64,000 nt of DNA from Alphaproteobacteria bacterium (GCA_947474005.1 CANJHI010000009.1:1-64000), one strand, 5' to 3'; shown: positions 1-11,198, numbered from the stretch's first letter. Numbers and translations are program-made. Notes: a model not told the origin generated them from the sequence alone.

Positions 1-585
1 GAAGGTGAAGCGCTGCGCGCCGGTATTCACGTCGGTGCCGATCAGACCGAACAGCAGGCCCAGGAAGACCATGGCGATGGCTTTGGTCACCGAGCCGCTG
101 GCCAACACGACGGCGGCGACGAGGCCCAGCGCCATCAGGGCGCAGTAGTCGGCGGGCCCGAACTTCTGCGCCATGCGGGTGAGCGGTTCGGCGAAGATCA
201 CGATGATGATGGTGCCGACGGTGCCGGCGAAGAACGAGCCGACCGCCGAAATCGAGAGTGCTGCACCGGCGCGGCCGTTGCGCGCCATCTGGTAGCCGTC
301 GAGACAGGTCACGACCGACGACGCTTCACCGGGCAGGTTGACCAGGATCGATGTGGTCGAACCGCCGTACTGTGCGCCGTAGTAGATGCCGGCCAGCATG
401 ATCAGCGACGCGGTCGGCGGCAGGTGGAAGGGGATGGGCAGCAGCATGGCGATGGTCGCCACGGGGCCGATGCCCGGGAGCACGCCGATCAGCGTGCCGA
501 CCATGCATCCAAGCAGGCAGTAGGTCAGATTCTGGAAGCTGATGGCGACGCTGAAGCCCAGTGCGAGATTGTTCAGAAGGTCCAT
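1..585 (-). CDS. tctA: Tripartite tricarboxylate transporter large permease, TctA family (3' part outside window)
   Basis: Minus-strand translation MDLLNNLALGFSVAISFQNLTYCLLGCMVGTLIGVLPGIGPVATIAMLLP...; TctA-type hydrophobic N-terminus with GVLPGIGP motif; directly follows a TctB-like gene; runs off the window edge. Confidence 0.88.
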   Translation of the reverse strand, partial: MDLLNNLALGFSVAISFQNLTYCLLGCMVGTLIGVLPGIGPVATIAMLLPIPFHLPPTASLIMLAGIYYGAQYGGSTTSILVNLPGEASSVVTCLDGYQMARNGRAGAALSISAVGSFFAGTVGTIIIVIFAEPLTRMAQKFGPADYCALMALGLVAAVVLASGSVTKAIAMVFLGLLFGLIGTDVNTGAQRFTF

Positions 586-586
586 C

Positions 587-1036
587 TCACCAGACTCCCT
601 GCAAGACGGAGATATTCATTCCGAGGCCGACCTTGAAGACGATGATGCAGAGGATCGCCAGCACGACCATGTTGCCGATCACTTCCGTCAGCTTGAACTC
701 CTCGCCACCCAGCGAGGAAATCAGGACTAGGGCGACCAGCGCGGGAAGAAGGCCGGCGCGCTCGAACAGCAGGGCGAAGCAGACGATGCCGATCGTCACC
801 AACGTGATCGGCTTCCACTTCAACCGCTCGACCGACTCACCCGGGCTGAACAGGGAAACGACGCAGATCAATCCGCCCAATCCGAGCAGGATGTAGGACA
901 GCATCCGCGGCACATAGCCTGGCCCCATGCGCACGGCCGTGCCTTGCGCCAGGTTCTGGCCGAAATAGAGCGCAGTCAGTCCGAAGACGATGAACATCGC
1001 CCCGGACAGGAAATCCTTGGTCAAAAATCGGTCCAC
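587..1036 (-). CDS. tctB: Tripartite tricarboxylate transporter small membrane subunit, TctB family
   Basis: 149 aa, about four hydrophobic segments, immediately upstream of tctA. Confidence 0.82.
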   Translation of the reverse strand: MDRFLTKDFLSGAMFIVFGLTALYFGQNLAQGTAVRMGPGYVPRMLSYILLGLGGLICVVSLFSPGESVERLKWKPITLVTIGIVCFALLFERAGLLPALVALVLISSLGGEEFKLTEVIGNMVVLAILCIIVFKVGLGMNISVLQGVW

Positions 1037-1609
1037 GGCGCCTCATTTCCCCCACAACACCGTGCGGCTTGGCGGTTGACCCGAAGCGCACCCACCATCC
1101 TTAGTATCCGAACCTTACATGAAACTGACAACCGGGCGACGCCCCATCGCTCAGCAAGACTGCGACGGCAGCCATAACCTGCCCTTAGCGCCTCTTATGC
1201 TGGGGATTCGCCGATCTCGGCTGAGGCCTCCATCCGCCACTTCGACGTGCCAAGGGGGCGGTGACGACGGACGCCCGGTCCGAGACGAAACCCGACGCCT
1301 GGCGCGACTGCACCGACCGATAAGCCGTCGCGTTCGTCCGGTTGACGCTACGGCATTGAAATGGTAGGAATTTACCTATGTCTTCCTGCCGCCCCTTCCT
1401 GCGCCCACGCCAAGCCCATGGAACCGGTGGCCGGGAAATGCCGAAGTCGATTCCCGTGATGCCCGCTTTCAGCGGGCATAGGACATTTTTCCTGGCGGCC
1501 AAAACGCTCGCAGTGTCAACGACTTGGCGGCACTTTGGTGTCATCCTGACGGATGCGCCTTGAGTTTTTTTCTTTTCCGCCACTGCGCCGGACATTCTGG
1601 AGAGTTCCC

Positions 1610-2899
1610 GTGAGCGACAAGACCTACGGCTTCGAGACCTTGTCGGTGCATGCCGGCGCCGCTCCCGATCCCGCCACGGGTGCGCGGGCGCAACCGATCT
1701 ACCAGACCACGGCCTATGTCTTCGACGACGCCGACCATGCCGCGGCGCTGTTCAACCTGCAGACTGTGGGCTTCATCTATTCGCGCCTCACCAACCCGAC
1801 CAACGCAGCGCTGGAAGCACGCCTCGCCACCCTGGAAGGCGGCCGCGGCTGCACGGTGGCCTCCTCCGGCCATGCCGCCCAGGTGCTCGCCATCTTTCCG
1901 CTGATGCAGCCGGGGGCGGAGATCGTCGCCTCCTCCCGCCTCTACGGCGGCTCTCTGCAGCAGATGAAGAACACCTATCCCAAGTTCGGCTGGAAAGCCG
2001 AGATCGTCGACGCCGACCAGCCGGATAATTTCAAGCGCGCGGTCACGGCCAACACCAAGGCCTTCTTCATCGAGAGCCTGGCCAATCCCGGCGGCGTCGT
2101 GAGCGACATCGAGGCGATCGCCCGCATCGCCGAGGACGCGGGCGTGCCGCTCCTCGTCGACAACACGCTGGCCACGCCCTACCTCTGCAAACCGATCGAC
2201 TACGGCGCCACCTTGATCGTGCATTCGACCACCAAATTCCTGAGCGGCACCGGCACTTCGATGGGCGGCGCGGTGGTCGACTCCGGCAAGTTCGACTGGA
2301 GCAAGAGCGCCAGGTTCCCGAGCCTGGCCGGTCCCGAGCCCGCCTATCACGGCCTGAATTTCTACGAGACCTTCGGCGACATGGCCTACACCTTCCACAG
2401 CCATGCCGTGGGCTTGCGTGATCTCGGGCCGAGCCAGGCGCCGTTCAATGCCTGGCTCACCATGCTTGGCATCGAGACCCTGGGCCTGCGCATGGAGCGC
2501 CACTGCGCCAACGCAGCCAAGGTGGCGGCACATCTCGAGAAGCATCCGGCGGTGGCCTGGGTGAACTACGCCGGCCTGCCGTCGAACAAGTATCACCAGC
2601 TCGCGCAGAAATACCTGCCCAAGGGGGCGGGTTCGGTCTTCACCTTCGGCGTCAAGGGCGGCTACGACGTCGGCGTAAAGGTGGTGGATGGCGTCGAGCT
2701 TTTCTCGCACCTCGCCAACATCGGCGACGCCAAGAGCCTGATCATCCATCCCGCCTCGACAACGCACCGTCAGCTCTCCGACGAGCAGCGCGTCGCCGCC
2801 GGCGCTGGGCCCGATGTGCTCAGGCTGTCGATCGGCATCGAGACGGTAGAAGACATCATCGCCGATCTCGATCAGGCTCTGGAAAAAGCGACGGCATAG
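1610..2899 (+). CDS. metY: O-acetylhomoserine aminocarboxypropyltransferase / PLP-dependent Cys/Met metabolism enzyme
   Basis: KTYGFETLSVHAGAAPDPATGARAQPIYQTTAYVF...; PLP-lysine region STTKFLSGTGTSMGG; GTG start chosen (N-terminus matches family); ORF-track start 1553 looks overextended. Confidence 0.9.
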   Translation: MSDKTYGFETLSVHAGAAPDPATGARAQPIYQTTAYVFDDADHAAALFNLQTVGFIYSRLTNPTNAALEARLATLEGGRGCTVASSGHAAQVLAIFPLMQPGAEIVASSRLYGGSLQQMKNTYPKFGWKAEIVDADQPDNFKRAVTANTKAFFIESLANPGGVVSDIEAIARIAEDAGVPLLVDNTLATPYLCKPIDYGATLIVHSTTKFLSGTGTSMGGAVVDSGKFDWSKSARFPSLAGPEPAYHGLNFYETFGDMAYTFHSHAVGLRDLGPSQAPFNAWLTMLGIETLGLRMERHCANAAKVAAHLEKHPAVAWVNYAGLPSNKYHQLAQKYLPKGAGSVFTFGVKGGYDVGVKVVDGVELFSHLANIGDAKSLIIHPASTTHRQLSDEQRVAAGAGPDVLRLSIGIETVEDIIADLDQALEKATA

Positions 2900-2920
2900 A
2901 AGACCGTTCCGGAGGATCCC

Positions 2921-4258
2921 ATGCTGACGAAGGCCGACAACGAATTCCTGACCCGCAGCGCCAAGGGTGCCCCGATGGGCGAATTGCTGCGCCGCTTCTG
3001 GATGCCGGCGCTGCTCTCGGAGGAACTGCCCGAGCGCGACGGGCCGCCGAAGAAGATCAAGATCCTGGGCGAAGAACTGCTGGCCTTCCGGCAGACCGAC
3101 GGCCGGGTCGGCATCGTCGAGCAGCACTGCCCGCATCGCGGCGCCAATCTCTACTACGGCCGCAACGAGGAGTGCGGCCTGCGCTGCTCGTTCCATGGCT
3201 GGAAGTTCGACATCGACGGCAACTGCGTCGACCTGCCGACCTCGCCGCCTGAATCGACCTACAAGGACACGATCAAGTTGCTGGCCTACCCGGTGCGCGA
3301 ATGGGCCGACATGATCTGGGTCTATATGGGCCCGCACGAGAATGTGCCGGAGCTGCCGCAGCTCGAGCTCGGCCTCGTGCCGTCAGGGCACCGCTACGTC
3401 TCCAAGAAATGGCAGGACTGCAACTGGGTGCAGAGCCTCGAGGGCGCCATCGACACCGCCCACTTCTCGTTCCTGCACGCCATCCCGACCAAGGACGAGG
3501 CGCTCAAGCTCGATATCCTGCGCAAGACGTCGGCGATCGGCCAGGAATCGGGCCTCAGTGATCGCATGCGCTGGGTGACCGACGATCCGCGGCCGAAGTT
3601 CCGAATCCAGAGCCACGATGCCGGTCTGGTGATCGCCGCCGGCCGCAAGACCGACTCGACCGATCTCTATTGGCGCATCGCCCAGTATCTCGCGCCCAAC
3701 CACGCGCTGGTGCCGGTCGCCTTCCCCGGCGAGGTCTATCACGGGCAATGCTGGGTCCCGGTCGACGATACGACGTGCTGGATCTACACCTACAGCTGGG
3801 TCCCCGACCGACCGCTCACCAATGCCGAGCGCGCCAAGTACGCGACAGGGCTCAGCCTCCATGCCGAGATCGACGAGAATTACGTGCCGAAGCGCAACAT
3901 CGGCAACGACTACATGATCGACCGCGCGCTGCAGAAGACCCTGAGCTTCACCGGCATCAGCGGCGTGTCGGATCAGGACGCCGCGATCCAGGACAGTCAG
4001 GGCCCGATCCAGGACCGGACCCGCGAGCACCTCGGCCCGACCGATGTCGGCATCGTCGAGTTCCGCAAGCTGGTGATGGGCGCAGCACGCGCGCTGCAGA
4101 ACGGCGATGCGCCACGGGCTGCGGCGCGGGCGCAAAGCTACGCCGTGCGGGCGGGCGGCTGGATCGCCGGCCCGGAGAAGGATCTCGCCACCATCATGAC
4201 GGAACGCTTCGGCCACCCGCACGGCCATGTCGGCGCGGAATATGGGCTCGGCGAATAG
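2921..4258 (+). CDS. Rieske [2Fe-2S] aromatic ring-hydroxylating oxygenase alpha subunit (phthalate dioxygenase-like)
   Basis: Rieske motif CPHRGANLYYGRNEECGLRCSFHGWKFD; non-heme Fe region DTAHFSFLH. Confidence 0.9.
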   Translation: MLTKADNEFLTRSAKGAPMGELLRRFWMPALLSEELPERDGPPKKIKILGEELLAFRQTDGRVGIVEQHCPHRGANLYYGRNEECGLRCSFHGWKFDIDGNCVDLPTSPPESTYKDTIKLLAYPVREWADMIWVYMGPHENVPELPQLELGLVPSGHRYVSKKWQDCNWVQSLEGAIDTAHFSFLHAIPTKDEALKLDILRKTSAIGQESGLSDRMRWVTDDPRPKFRIQSHDAGLVIAAGRKTDSTDLYWRIAQYLAPNHALVPVAFPGEVYHGQCWVPVDDTTCWIYTYSWVPDRPLTNAERAKYATGLSLHAEIDENYVPKRNIGNDYMIDRALQKTLSFTGISGVSDQDAAIQDSQGPIQDRTREHLGPTDVGIVEFRKLVMGAARALQNGDAPRAAARAQSYAVRAGGWIAGPEKDLATIMTERFGHPHGHVGAEYGLGE

Positions 4259-4332
4259 GCCGGGGGAATAGTTAGACCGGACCGGCGGGCTACATTATCG
4301 TCCGTCCGGAGATTACTTGGGGAGACTGCACA

Positions 4333-4941
4333 GTGACGATCAAGATTTACGGGCCCGCAGCTTCGCGCGCCGCGCGCGCTCTGTGGATCGTGCACGAGCT
4401 CGACATTCCGTTCGAGCATGTCGCGCTCGAGATGAAGGACCTCAAGACCGCCGACTATCTCAAGATCAATCCCAACGGCAAGGTGCCGATGCTGGTCGAC
4501 GGCGACTTCAAGCTGTTCGAGTCGATGGCGATCAATATTTACCTCGCGACCAAGCACAATAAGAACGGCTTCATGCCGGCCAGCCTCGAGGACCAGGCGC
4601 TGTGCAACCAGTGGAGCTTCTGGGGCATGACCGAAGTCGAGAAGCCGCTGCTCACCGTGCTCATCGACATGTTCATGACCGCGCCCGACAAGCGCAAGCC
4701 CGAGGCCGTGGCCGACGCGCTGAAGGCGCTGCCCAAGCCGTTCGGCGTGCTGAACGGCGCACTGCAGGGCCGCGACTATCTGCTGGGCTCAAGCTTCACC
4801 GTGGCCGACTTGAACCTCGCCTCGATCATGAGCTGGGCCAAGCCGATCAAGTTCGACTTCGCACCCTTCCCCAATGTCGGCGCATGGCTCGACCGCTGTC
4901 TCGCGCGCCCGACCTACAAGGCGGCGCGTTCGACCAAGTAG
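4333..4941 (+). CDS. Glutathione S-transferase family protein
   Basis: KIYGPAASRAARALWIVHELDIPFE...NPNGKVPMLVDGDFKLFESMAINIYLA; thioredoxin-fold N-domain of GSTs. Confidence 0.88.
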   Translation: MTIKIYGPAASRAARALWIVHELDIPFEHVALEMKDLKTADYLKINPNGKVPMLVDGDFKLFESMAINIYLATKHNKNGFMPASLEDQALCNQWSFWGMTEVEKPLLTVLIDMFMTAPDKRKPEAVADALKALPKPFGVLNGALQGRDYLLGSSFTVADLNLASIMSWAKPIKFDFAPFPNVGAWLDRCLARPTYKAARSTK

Positions 4942-4948
4942 GCAGCCG

Positions 4949-6232
4949 CTACTCGGCCGGCGCGACTTGAGGTACCGGAGCGCGCTCCTCGCGAACGCGG
5001 TCGCTGCCCGGCAGCAGCAGCGCCACCAGCGTGATCACGACCGAGGTGGCGGCGAGGCCGAGGAACAACAGGTCGAGGCTGCCCGTGCTCTCGCGCACCC
5101 AGGCGATGGCCAGGATGGCGAACGGGCTGGCGCCGAGCGACACGACGAACTTCGCACCGAAGCCGAGGCCGTGATAGCGGCTGGGCGTGTAGCGCGCGAT
5201 CAGGATGTTCTCGACCGGACCCGCGGCCGAGCTCAGCACGGCCGAGGCAATGGCGCCGGCGAGTGCCACGTAGCCGTTGCCCATGGCAAGCGCCAGCATG
5301 GCGCCGACCTGGAGCGCCGAGGCCACGACGTAGGTCGTCTTCAGCGGATAGCGATCGATGATGCGCCGGCCCATGGCGTATTGCGCGATGCCGGAGACGA
5401 TATAGATCGTCGAGGTCGCAAGCCCGACCCATAGCACCGCCTGCGTGACGACGCCCCACGATGCAAGGCCGTCGCGCAGCCAGGCGATCTGATCGCCGAG
5501 ACGCGACTGGAACACAAGCGCGGCGCCATACATCACTGCGGCCCAGGTGATGCCTTCCAGCGCCATGGTGACCGAGAGCACCGAGAAGACCCGCCAGAAG
5601 TTGCTGCGCCCGGACTCGATGCCGGGCGTCTCGGGCATCGGCCGGTCGCCGACTCGGCCGCGCCTGATCTCGACCAGGAGCACCGCGCCCACGGCGATGC
5701 AGACGATGCCCGGCACGATGAAGGCCGCGCGCCACGAGGCGAGCGTGATCAGCACCCCAGGCACGATGCCGTAGAGCGCGAGGCCCGCGCTGCCCCACAG
5801 GCCATTTACGCCCATGGCGTGGCCCTGCTCCTTGGCCGTGCGGATGACCCAGCCGATGCCGACCGAGTGATAGATGGCGCCGAACGCGCCGATACCGCAG
5901 AGCGCCAGCGACAGCGCAAAGGTATCGCCGGTCGGCACCAGGCCGCAGAGGATCGACGACAGGCCGAGGCCCACGAACATCACGACCATCATGGCGGGCG
6001 CGCCGAAGCGGTCCGACGCCCAGCCGGCAGGCAGCGACATGACGCCCAGCAGGACGCTGGCCGGGGCATAGAGGAGGAGCAGATCCTCGGCCGGCAGCTT
6101 CCAGGCGATGGCGAGCGTGAGCACGATCACCGCATAAAACGCCGTCATCAGGTGCATCAGCGCATGGCCGATCGAGGAAAACAGCAGGACGCGACGGCCC
6201 GAATCGAGAGAACTCATATCAGGGGAATTCAT
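4949..6232 (-). CDS. MFS transporter
   Basis: Multi-TM protein, [11 protein letters not shown] loop motif; start [14 protein letters not shown] favoured over the longer ORF, which would run close to the tRNA. Confidence 0.82.
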   Translation of the reverse strand: MNSPDMSSLDSGRRVLLFSSIGHALMHLMTAFYAVIVLTLAIAWKLPAEDLLLLYAPASVLLGVMSLPAGWASDRFGAPAMMVVMFVGLGLSSILCGLVPTGDTFALSLALCGIGAFGAIYHSVGIGWVIRTAKEQGHAMGVNGLWGSAGLALYGIVPGVLITLASWRAAFIVPGIVCIAVGAVLLVEIRRGRVGDRPMPETPGIESGRSNFWRVFSVLSVTMALEGITWAAVMYGAALVFQSRLGDQIAWLRDGLASWGVVTQAVLWVGLATSTIYIVSGIAQYAMGRRIIDRYPLKTTYVVASALQVGAMLALAMGNGYVALAGAIASAVLSSAAGPVENILIARYTPSRYHGLGFGAKFVVSLGASPFAILAIAWVRESTGSLDLLFLGLAATSVVITLVALLLPGSDRVREERAPVPQVAPAE

Positions 6233-6336
6233 GGCGCCCTGTATCGACCCGGCCCCGGCACCACGCAAGCCGGCTTGCGGCATCGCTGCCATTCGCGCTA
6301 AAGCCCCCTTGTCGCAGCGACTGCCGCGGCACCGGT

Positions 6337-6413
6337 CGGGGCGTAGCGCAGCCTGGTAGCGCACCTGTCTGGGGGACAGGGGGTCGCAGGTTCAAATCCT
6401 GTCGTCCCGACCA
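6337..6413 (+). tRNA. tRNA-Pro (anticodon GGG), CCA encoded
   Basis: CGGGGCGTAGCGCAGCCTGGTAGCGCACCTGTCTGGGGGACAGGGGGTCGCAGGTTCAAATCCTGTCGTCCCGACCA: complete cloverleaf, anticodon stem CCTGT/ACAGG with GGG, T-arm GGTTCAAATCC, 3' CCA. Confidence 0.96.
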
Positions 6414-6445
6414 ATTTCCTTCCCCTCCTCCTTGTCATTCTCGCG

Positions 6446-7672
6446 ATGAACACGCGGCGCGCGCTTGCCTTCATCTTCTGCACCGTGACGCTCGACGTGC
6501 TGGCGCTGGGCGTGATGATCCCGGTGCTGCCGAGGATCGTGCTGGGCTTCATGGACGGCGATATCGCCAGCGCCGCCGAGGTCTTCGGCCTGTTCGCCAC
6601 GGTGTGGGGCGCCATGCAGTTCCTCAGTTCGCCGCTGCTGGGCGCCCTCAGCGACCGCTACGGCCGGCGGCCGGTGATCCTGCTGTCGTGCCTGGGTCTC
6701 GGCCTCGACTACATCTTCATGGCACTCGCCCCCTCGCTCGTCCTGCTGTTCGTCGGCCGTGTCATCTCCGGCGTCACCGCGGCCACGATCAGCACCGCCT
6801 TCGCCTACATCGCCGACGTGACGCCGGCGGACGGCCGCGCCAAGGCGTTCGGCGTCGTCGGCATCGCCTTCGGGCTGGGCTTCGTGCTGGGGCCCGCGAT
6901 CGGCGGCCTGCTGGGCGGCCTCGATCCGCGACTGCCGTTCTGGGTGTCGGCGGCAGCCTGTCTGCTGAACGCGGCCTTCGGCTGGTTCGTGCTGCCGGAG
7001 TCGCTGCCGCCCGAACGGCGCATGGCCTTCTCCTGGAAGCGCGCCAGCCCGCTGGGATCGCTCGCCCTGCTGCGCTCGCACACGCAGCTTCTGGGCCTCG
7101 CCGCCGCCAACTTCTTTGGCCAAGTCGCCCATCACGTGCTGCCGGCGGTGTTCGTTCTCTATGGCGCCTATCGCTACGGCTGGGGCGAGGAGATCGTGGG
7201 CTTCACCCTCGCCGGCGTCGGTGTCTGTTCGGCCATCGTGCAGGGACTGCTGGTCGGTCCGGCGGTAGCGCGGCTGGGTGAGCGCTGGGCGATGATCGTG
7301 AGCCTGCTGTTCGGCGCCGTCGGCATGACGATCTACGGTCTCGCCCCCACGGGCCTCTGGTTCTGGATCGGTGTGCCTGTGATGTCACTGTGGGGCCTCG
7401 CAGGTCCCGCCTCGCAAAGCCTGATGAGCCGCCTGGTCGGCCCCTCCGAGCAGGGACAGCTCCAGGGTGCCAACACCGCGCTGATGAGCATCGCCGGTAT
7501 CGTGGCCCCCGGCCTCTTCGCTATCACCTTCGCCTATTTCATCGAGCCGATACCGGGTCGCCTGAATCTGCCCGGTGCCCCCTACCTGGTCGCCGCCCTG
7601 CTATTAGTCGTGGCTGCGGTGATCGCCGCCCGCGCTACAGCGCAGCGGCGACTCGACGTCCCGCATCGGTGA
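6446..7672 (+). CDS. MFS multidrug/tetracycline-type efflux transporter (TCR/Tet family)
   Basis: ALGVMIPVLPRIV..., GALSDRYGRRPVILLS signature, 408 aa multi-TM. Confidence 0.87.
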   Translation: MNTRRALAFIFCTVTLDVLALGVMIPVLPRIVLGFMDGDIASAAEVFGLFATVWGAMQFLSSPLLGALSDRYGRRPVILLSCLGLGLDYIFMALAPSLVLLFVGRVISGVTAATISTAFAYIADVTPADGRAKAFGVVGIAFGLGFVLGPAIGGLLGGLDPRLPFWVSAAACLLNAAFGWFVLPESLPPERRMAFSWKRASPLGSLALLRSHTQLLGLAAANFFGQVAHHVLPAVFVLYGAYRYGWGEEIVGFTLAGVGVCSAIVQGLLVGPAVARLGERWAMIVSLLFGAVGMTIYGLAPTGLWFWIGVPVMSLWGLAGPASQSLMSRLVGPSEQGQLQGANTALMSIAGIVAPGLFAITFAYFIEPIPGRLNLPGAPYLVAALLLVVAAVIAARATAQRRLDVPHR

Positions 7673-7982
7673 GCTTGCAAACCAGCCAGTCCGGCTTCAG
7701 CGGATTGCTGAACCACGGCTCGGCCCAGCCCCGGTCGACACAGCGACGCACGATGGCGGCGTCGACATCCTGGCCGTCGAGGTCGAACAGCGGCAGCTTG
7801 CCGCCCGCCTGGGTCACCCCCCGGCGCAGGTAAAGAAGCTCGACAAGTGTTGGAAGATCACCTTCCAACTCATTGTCATTAAGCAATAAGCTATCAAACG
7901 ATCGCGCCTGTTGGCGCGTTAGTGTACGGCTGGCAAACACGGCGGCGCCCCCCTCTGACGATGCCGAAAAAACCTTAAACAT
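7635..7982 (-). CDS. Hypothetical protein, 115 aa, convergent and overlapping with upstream MFS gene
   Basis: Plausible soluble protein composition; occupies the gap before the merR gene; no family recognised. Confidence 0.55.
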   Translation of the reverse strand: MFKVFSASSEGGAAVFASRTLTRQQARSFDSLLLNDNELEGDLPTLVELLYLRRGVTQAGGKLPLFDLDGQDVDAAIVRRCVDRGWAEPWFSNPLKPDWLVCKLTDAGRRVAAAL

Positions 7983-8069
7983 CAGGTGGTTGCAGGAAGT
8001 TCCTACGTCTACCCGGCGTCGCGGTTGGTAGTCCCGAGATGCCGCCCCCCGGCGACATCTGGTCCTTGT

Positions 8070-8603
8070 CTAGTTTTGCGCCTTCAGCGTGCTGCGCAGC
8101 TGCGTCAGCGCCTGTTCGAGATCTTCCAGGACCGTTTCGATTTCACGGCGCTTGTGCAGGTCCAGCATGGCGGCCCGCGGCGTGGTGGTCGACGGTTGCG
8201 GGCCAGTCCGAGGCAATGGCTGACGCACGGCCCCACCGGTCATGGCCTCGGCGCGCGCCGACACGATGCGCAAGCTTTCGAGGGCGCTTTCCGCCGCGAG
8301 GTCGAAGCGCTGCTGCTGTGGCAGCCGGCCACGGCTCTCCTTCAGGAGGCGCTGCACGCCCTTGATGGTGTAGCCGTCGTCGTAGAGCAGCGTGCGAATA
8401 CGGCGCAGGAGATCGATGTCCTCCGGCCGATAGTAGCGGCGCCCGCCGCCACGCTTGAGCGGGCGGACCTGGCTGAACTTGCTTTCCCAGAACCGCAGCA
8501 CGTGCTGCGGTACATCCAGTTCGGTTGCAACTTCGCTGATGGTGCGAAACGCCTGCGCCGACTTTTCAACGCGTCTTTCGACGGCCTGAGCCGATACGGC
8601 CAT
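8070..8603 (-). CDS. MerR family transcriptional regulator
   Basis: [72 protein letters not shown]; downstream of ihfA as in many alphaproteobacteria. Confidence 0.92.
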   Translation of the reverse strand: MAVSAQAVERRVEKSAQAFRTISEVATELDVPQHVLRFWESKFSQVRPLKRGGGRRYYRPEDIDLLRRIRTLLYDDGYTIKGVQRLLKESRGRLPQQQRFDLAAESALESLRIVSARAEAMTGGAVRQPLPRTGPQPSTTTPRAAMLDLHKRREIETVLEDLEQALTQLRSTLKAQN

Positions 8604-8634
8604 GACAAATCCCCCGCATTTCCCCAACTACCCC

Positions 8635-8940
8635 TTAGTCCTCGCCGGGCGCCCCATTGATCAACGATTTAAGGACGTTCGACGCTCGGAAGACGAGCAC
8701 GCGCCGCGGCAGAATCGGAACTTCCTGCCCTGTCTTCGGATTGCGGCCTACGCGCTGCCCCTTGTCGCGAACGGTAAAGCTCCCGAAAGACGAGACCTTC
8801 ACCGACTCGCCACGCGCCAGCGCTTCCACGACCTCGGAGAGGATCGTCTCCACCAGATCGCTGGACTCATTGCGAGACAGTCCCACTTCCTGGAACACGG
8901 ACTCGCTCAGATCGGCGCGTGTTATAGTCCGGCCTTCCAC
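8635..8940 (-). CDS. ihfA: Integration host factor subunit alpha
   Basis: [70 protein letters not shown] signature. Confidence 0.95.
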   Translation of the reverse strand: MEGRTITRADLSESVFQEVGLSRNESSDLVETILSEVVEALARGESVKVSSFGSFTVRDKGQRVGRNPKTGQEVPILPRRVLVFRASNVLKSLINGAPGED

Positions 8941-9105
8941 TCCGGTACCCTTCCTCTAATCCCCTACTTAATCCTTACTCTAAGGTGGGAAAGCGGTCAA
9001 TATCAGTGGGATAGAGGGTGGACTTGAATCGGCGCCTGTTCACGTTCCGTTGCGGATGATTTTGTTTCAAACGCTACGAAGGGCCGCCCAGGCCCTATCA
9101 GAGGC

Positions 9106-10077
9106 CTACCAGCGAACCAGCGAGGCCCCCCAGGCGAGGCCGCCACCGATGCCTTCCAGCAGCAGCAGGTCATTCTTCTTGATGCGGCCGTCTTTCACCG
9201 CAGCATCGAGTGCCAGCGGGATCGAGGCAGCCGACGTGTTGGCGTGCCGGTCGACAGTCACGACCACCCGTTCCGGCGGCAAGCCGAGCTTGCGGCCGGT
9301 GCTATCGATGATCCGCTTGTTGGCCTGGTGCGGCACCAGCCAGTCGATGTCCTTGGTCTCGAAGCCGGCCTTGGCCAGCACTTCGCCCACGACCGCCGCC
9401 ATGTTGACGACGGCATGTTTGAAGACCTCCTTGCCTTCCATGCGCAGGAAGCCGGTAGTCTGGGTCGAGGACGGGCCGCCGTCGACGTAGAGGATGTCGT
9501 GCTGGCGGCCGTCGGAATGAAGCGCGTTGGCGAGCACGCCGCGATCGGCCGTCGTCCCCTTGCCCTCTTCGGCGCGCAACACGACCGCGCCGGCACCGTC
9601 GCCGAACAGCACGCAGGTGCCGCGATCGTTCCAGTCGAGGATGCGGGAGAAGGTCTCGGCGCCAATCACCAGTGCGGTCGAGGCAAGGCCCGTCTTGATC
9701 AGGCTGTCGGCCACCGAAAGGCCATAGACGAAGCCGGCGCAAACGGCCTGAACGTCAAACGCAGCGCCGCCGGTCATGCCCAGGGCGGCCTGCACGCGCG
9801 TCGCCGTGGCGGGAAACGTCTCATCCGGCGTTGCCGTCGCGAGCACGATGAGATCGAGGTCGGAAGCCTTGAGGCCGGCGTGGGCCAGGGCCCGTTCCGA
9901 AGCCTTGAGCGCAAGATGAGACGTCAGCTCGCCATCTGCCGCGATGTGACGCTGGCGAATGCCGGTACGCTGCTGGATCCACTCATCGGATGTGTCCATG
10001 GTCTTGGCGAGGTCGGCGTTGGTCACCACACGCTCGGGCAGGTAGGAGCCGCACCCTTGAACGACGGAACGAATCAC
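9106..10077 (-). CDS. fabH: 3-oxoacyl-[ACP] synthase III (KASIII)
   Basis: [23 protein letters not shown]...[13 protein letters not shown] (active Cys), [13 protein letters not shown] start overlapping plsX stop. Confidence 0.95.
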   Translation of the reverse strand: MIRSVVQGCGSYLPERVVTNADLAKTMDTSDEWIQQRTGIRQRHIAADGELTSHLALKASERALAHAGLKASDLDLIVLATATPDETFPATATRVQAALGMTGGAAFDVQAVCAGFVYGLSVADSLIKTGLASTALVIGAETFSRILDWNDRGTCVLFGDGAGAVVLRAEEGKGTTADRGVLANALHSDGRQHDILYVDGGPSSTQTTGFLRMEGKEVFKHAVVNMAAVVGEVLAKAGFETKDIDWLVPHQANKRIIDSTGRKLGLPPERVVVTVDRHANTSAASIPLALDAAVKDGRIKKNDLLLLEGIGGGLAWGASLVRW

Positions 10078-11144
10078 GAGCCTCCTCCGCCCGCCTGCAG
10101 TACCGGCGCCTCTGCCCTCGCGGTCACTTCGTGCAACTTGGCCAGACCTTCGACGAGCTTGCTCTTGTATTCGTAGCGCACCATGTCGATCGCCATCCCG
10201 ATGGCATAGGCGAAACCCAGGGCATCGGTCCCACCGTGGCTCTTCACGCAAACTCCATCGAGGCCCACGAAAACGCCACCATTGTAGCGTCGTGGGTCGA
10301 CACGCTTGCGCATTTTAACCAAGGCGCCAGAGGCGAAGAGAGCGCCGATCTTGGCGAAGGTCGAGGTCCGGAACGCTTCGCGCACGAAGCTAGTATAGAG
10401 CTTTGCGGTGCCTTCGATGGTCTTCAGCGCGACGTTGCCGGTGAAGCCGTCGGTCACGACGACGTCCACTTTCCCGGTGCCGATGTCGTTGCCCTCGACG
10501 AATCCTTGGAAGGAAACCGGCGAACCCTCGCGACGAAGCCACAATGCGGCCTGGCGCAGTTCCTCATGACCCTTCAGTTCCTCGGATCCGACGTTCAAGA
10601 GGCCGACCGTCGGCGCGCTCAGGCCCAGCAGAACCTGGGCGAACACGCTGCCCATGACGGCGAATTCAGCAAGGTTCTCGGCGTCGCATTCGAGATTGGC
10701 GCCGAGGTCGAGCATCACCGTCTCACCCCGGCTGGTCGGAATGAACGAGGCTAGCGCCGGACGGTGGGCACCCGGGAGCATGCGCATGGCCATCATCGAG
10801 ATGGCGAGCAAGGCGCCGGTATTGCCGGCAGACACGACAGTATCGGCACGGCCCTGGGCCGCCGCGTCCACGGCCAGCCACATGCTCGATTGGCGGCGCC
10901 TGCGCAGCGCAAAGGACGGCTTGTCGTCGGCGCTGACCGCATCCGCGGCTGGGACGATCTCAAGGACCTGGGCCAGCCCTTTGCGGCGATCGACCAAAGG
11001 CTTTAGCCGGTCCGGATCACCGAACAGGAGAAAGGACGCACCCGGATAGCGTTCGCGGGCAATGTCGGCACCGTTCACGACGACCTCGGGCGCGTGATCT
11101 CCGCCCATACCATCGAGTGCGAGGACGACCTTGTCGACGCTCAC
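10074..11144 (-). CDS. plsX: Phosphate acyltransferase PlsX
   Basis: [20 protein letters not shown]..., [10 protein letters not shown]; plsX-fabH order. Confidence 0.96.
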   Translation of the reverse strand: MSVDKVVLALDGMGGDHAPEVVVNGADIARERYPGASFLLFGDPDRLKPLVDRRKGLAQVLEIVPAADAVSADDKPSFALRRRRQSSMWLAVDAAAQGRADTVVSAGNTGALLAISMMAMRMLPGAHRPALASFIPTSRGETVMLDLGANLECDAENLAEFAVMGSVFAQVLLGLSAPTVGLLNVGSEELKGHEELRQAALWLRREGSPVSFQGFVEGNDIGTGKVDVVVTDGFTGNVALKTIEGTAKLYTSFVREAFRTSTFAKIGALFASGALVKMRKRVDPRRYNGGVFVGLDGVCVKSHGGTDALGFAYAIGMAIDMVRYEYKSKLVEGLAKLHEVTARAEAPVLQAGGGGS

Positions 11145-11198
11145 GGGGATGCTCTGCCTGTCGGTTGCCAGCGCATTGCCGGCGAGGCCGCCTACCGC

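Noticed and set aside
1185-1595. 136-aa minus-strand ORF as tctC or hypothetical gene
   Set aside because: No signal peptide or TctC features, Arg-rich composition; overlaps the likely metY leader
1541-3337. 598-aa minus-strand ORF
   Set aside because: Antisense shadow of metY and Rieske oxygenase genes; typical GC-rich frame artefact with low-complexity His/Arg/Gly composition
7983-8069. Possible second tRNA downstream of merR (a common location)
   Set aside because: No cloverleaf or TTCRANNC T-arm could be assembled; the only clear tRNA is at 6337..6413
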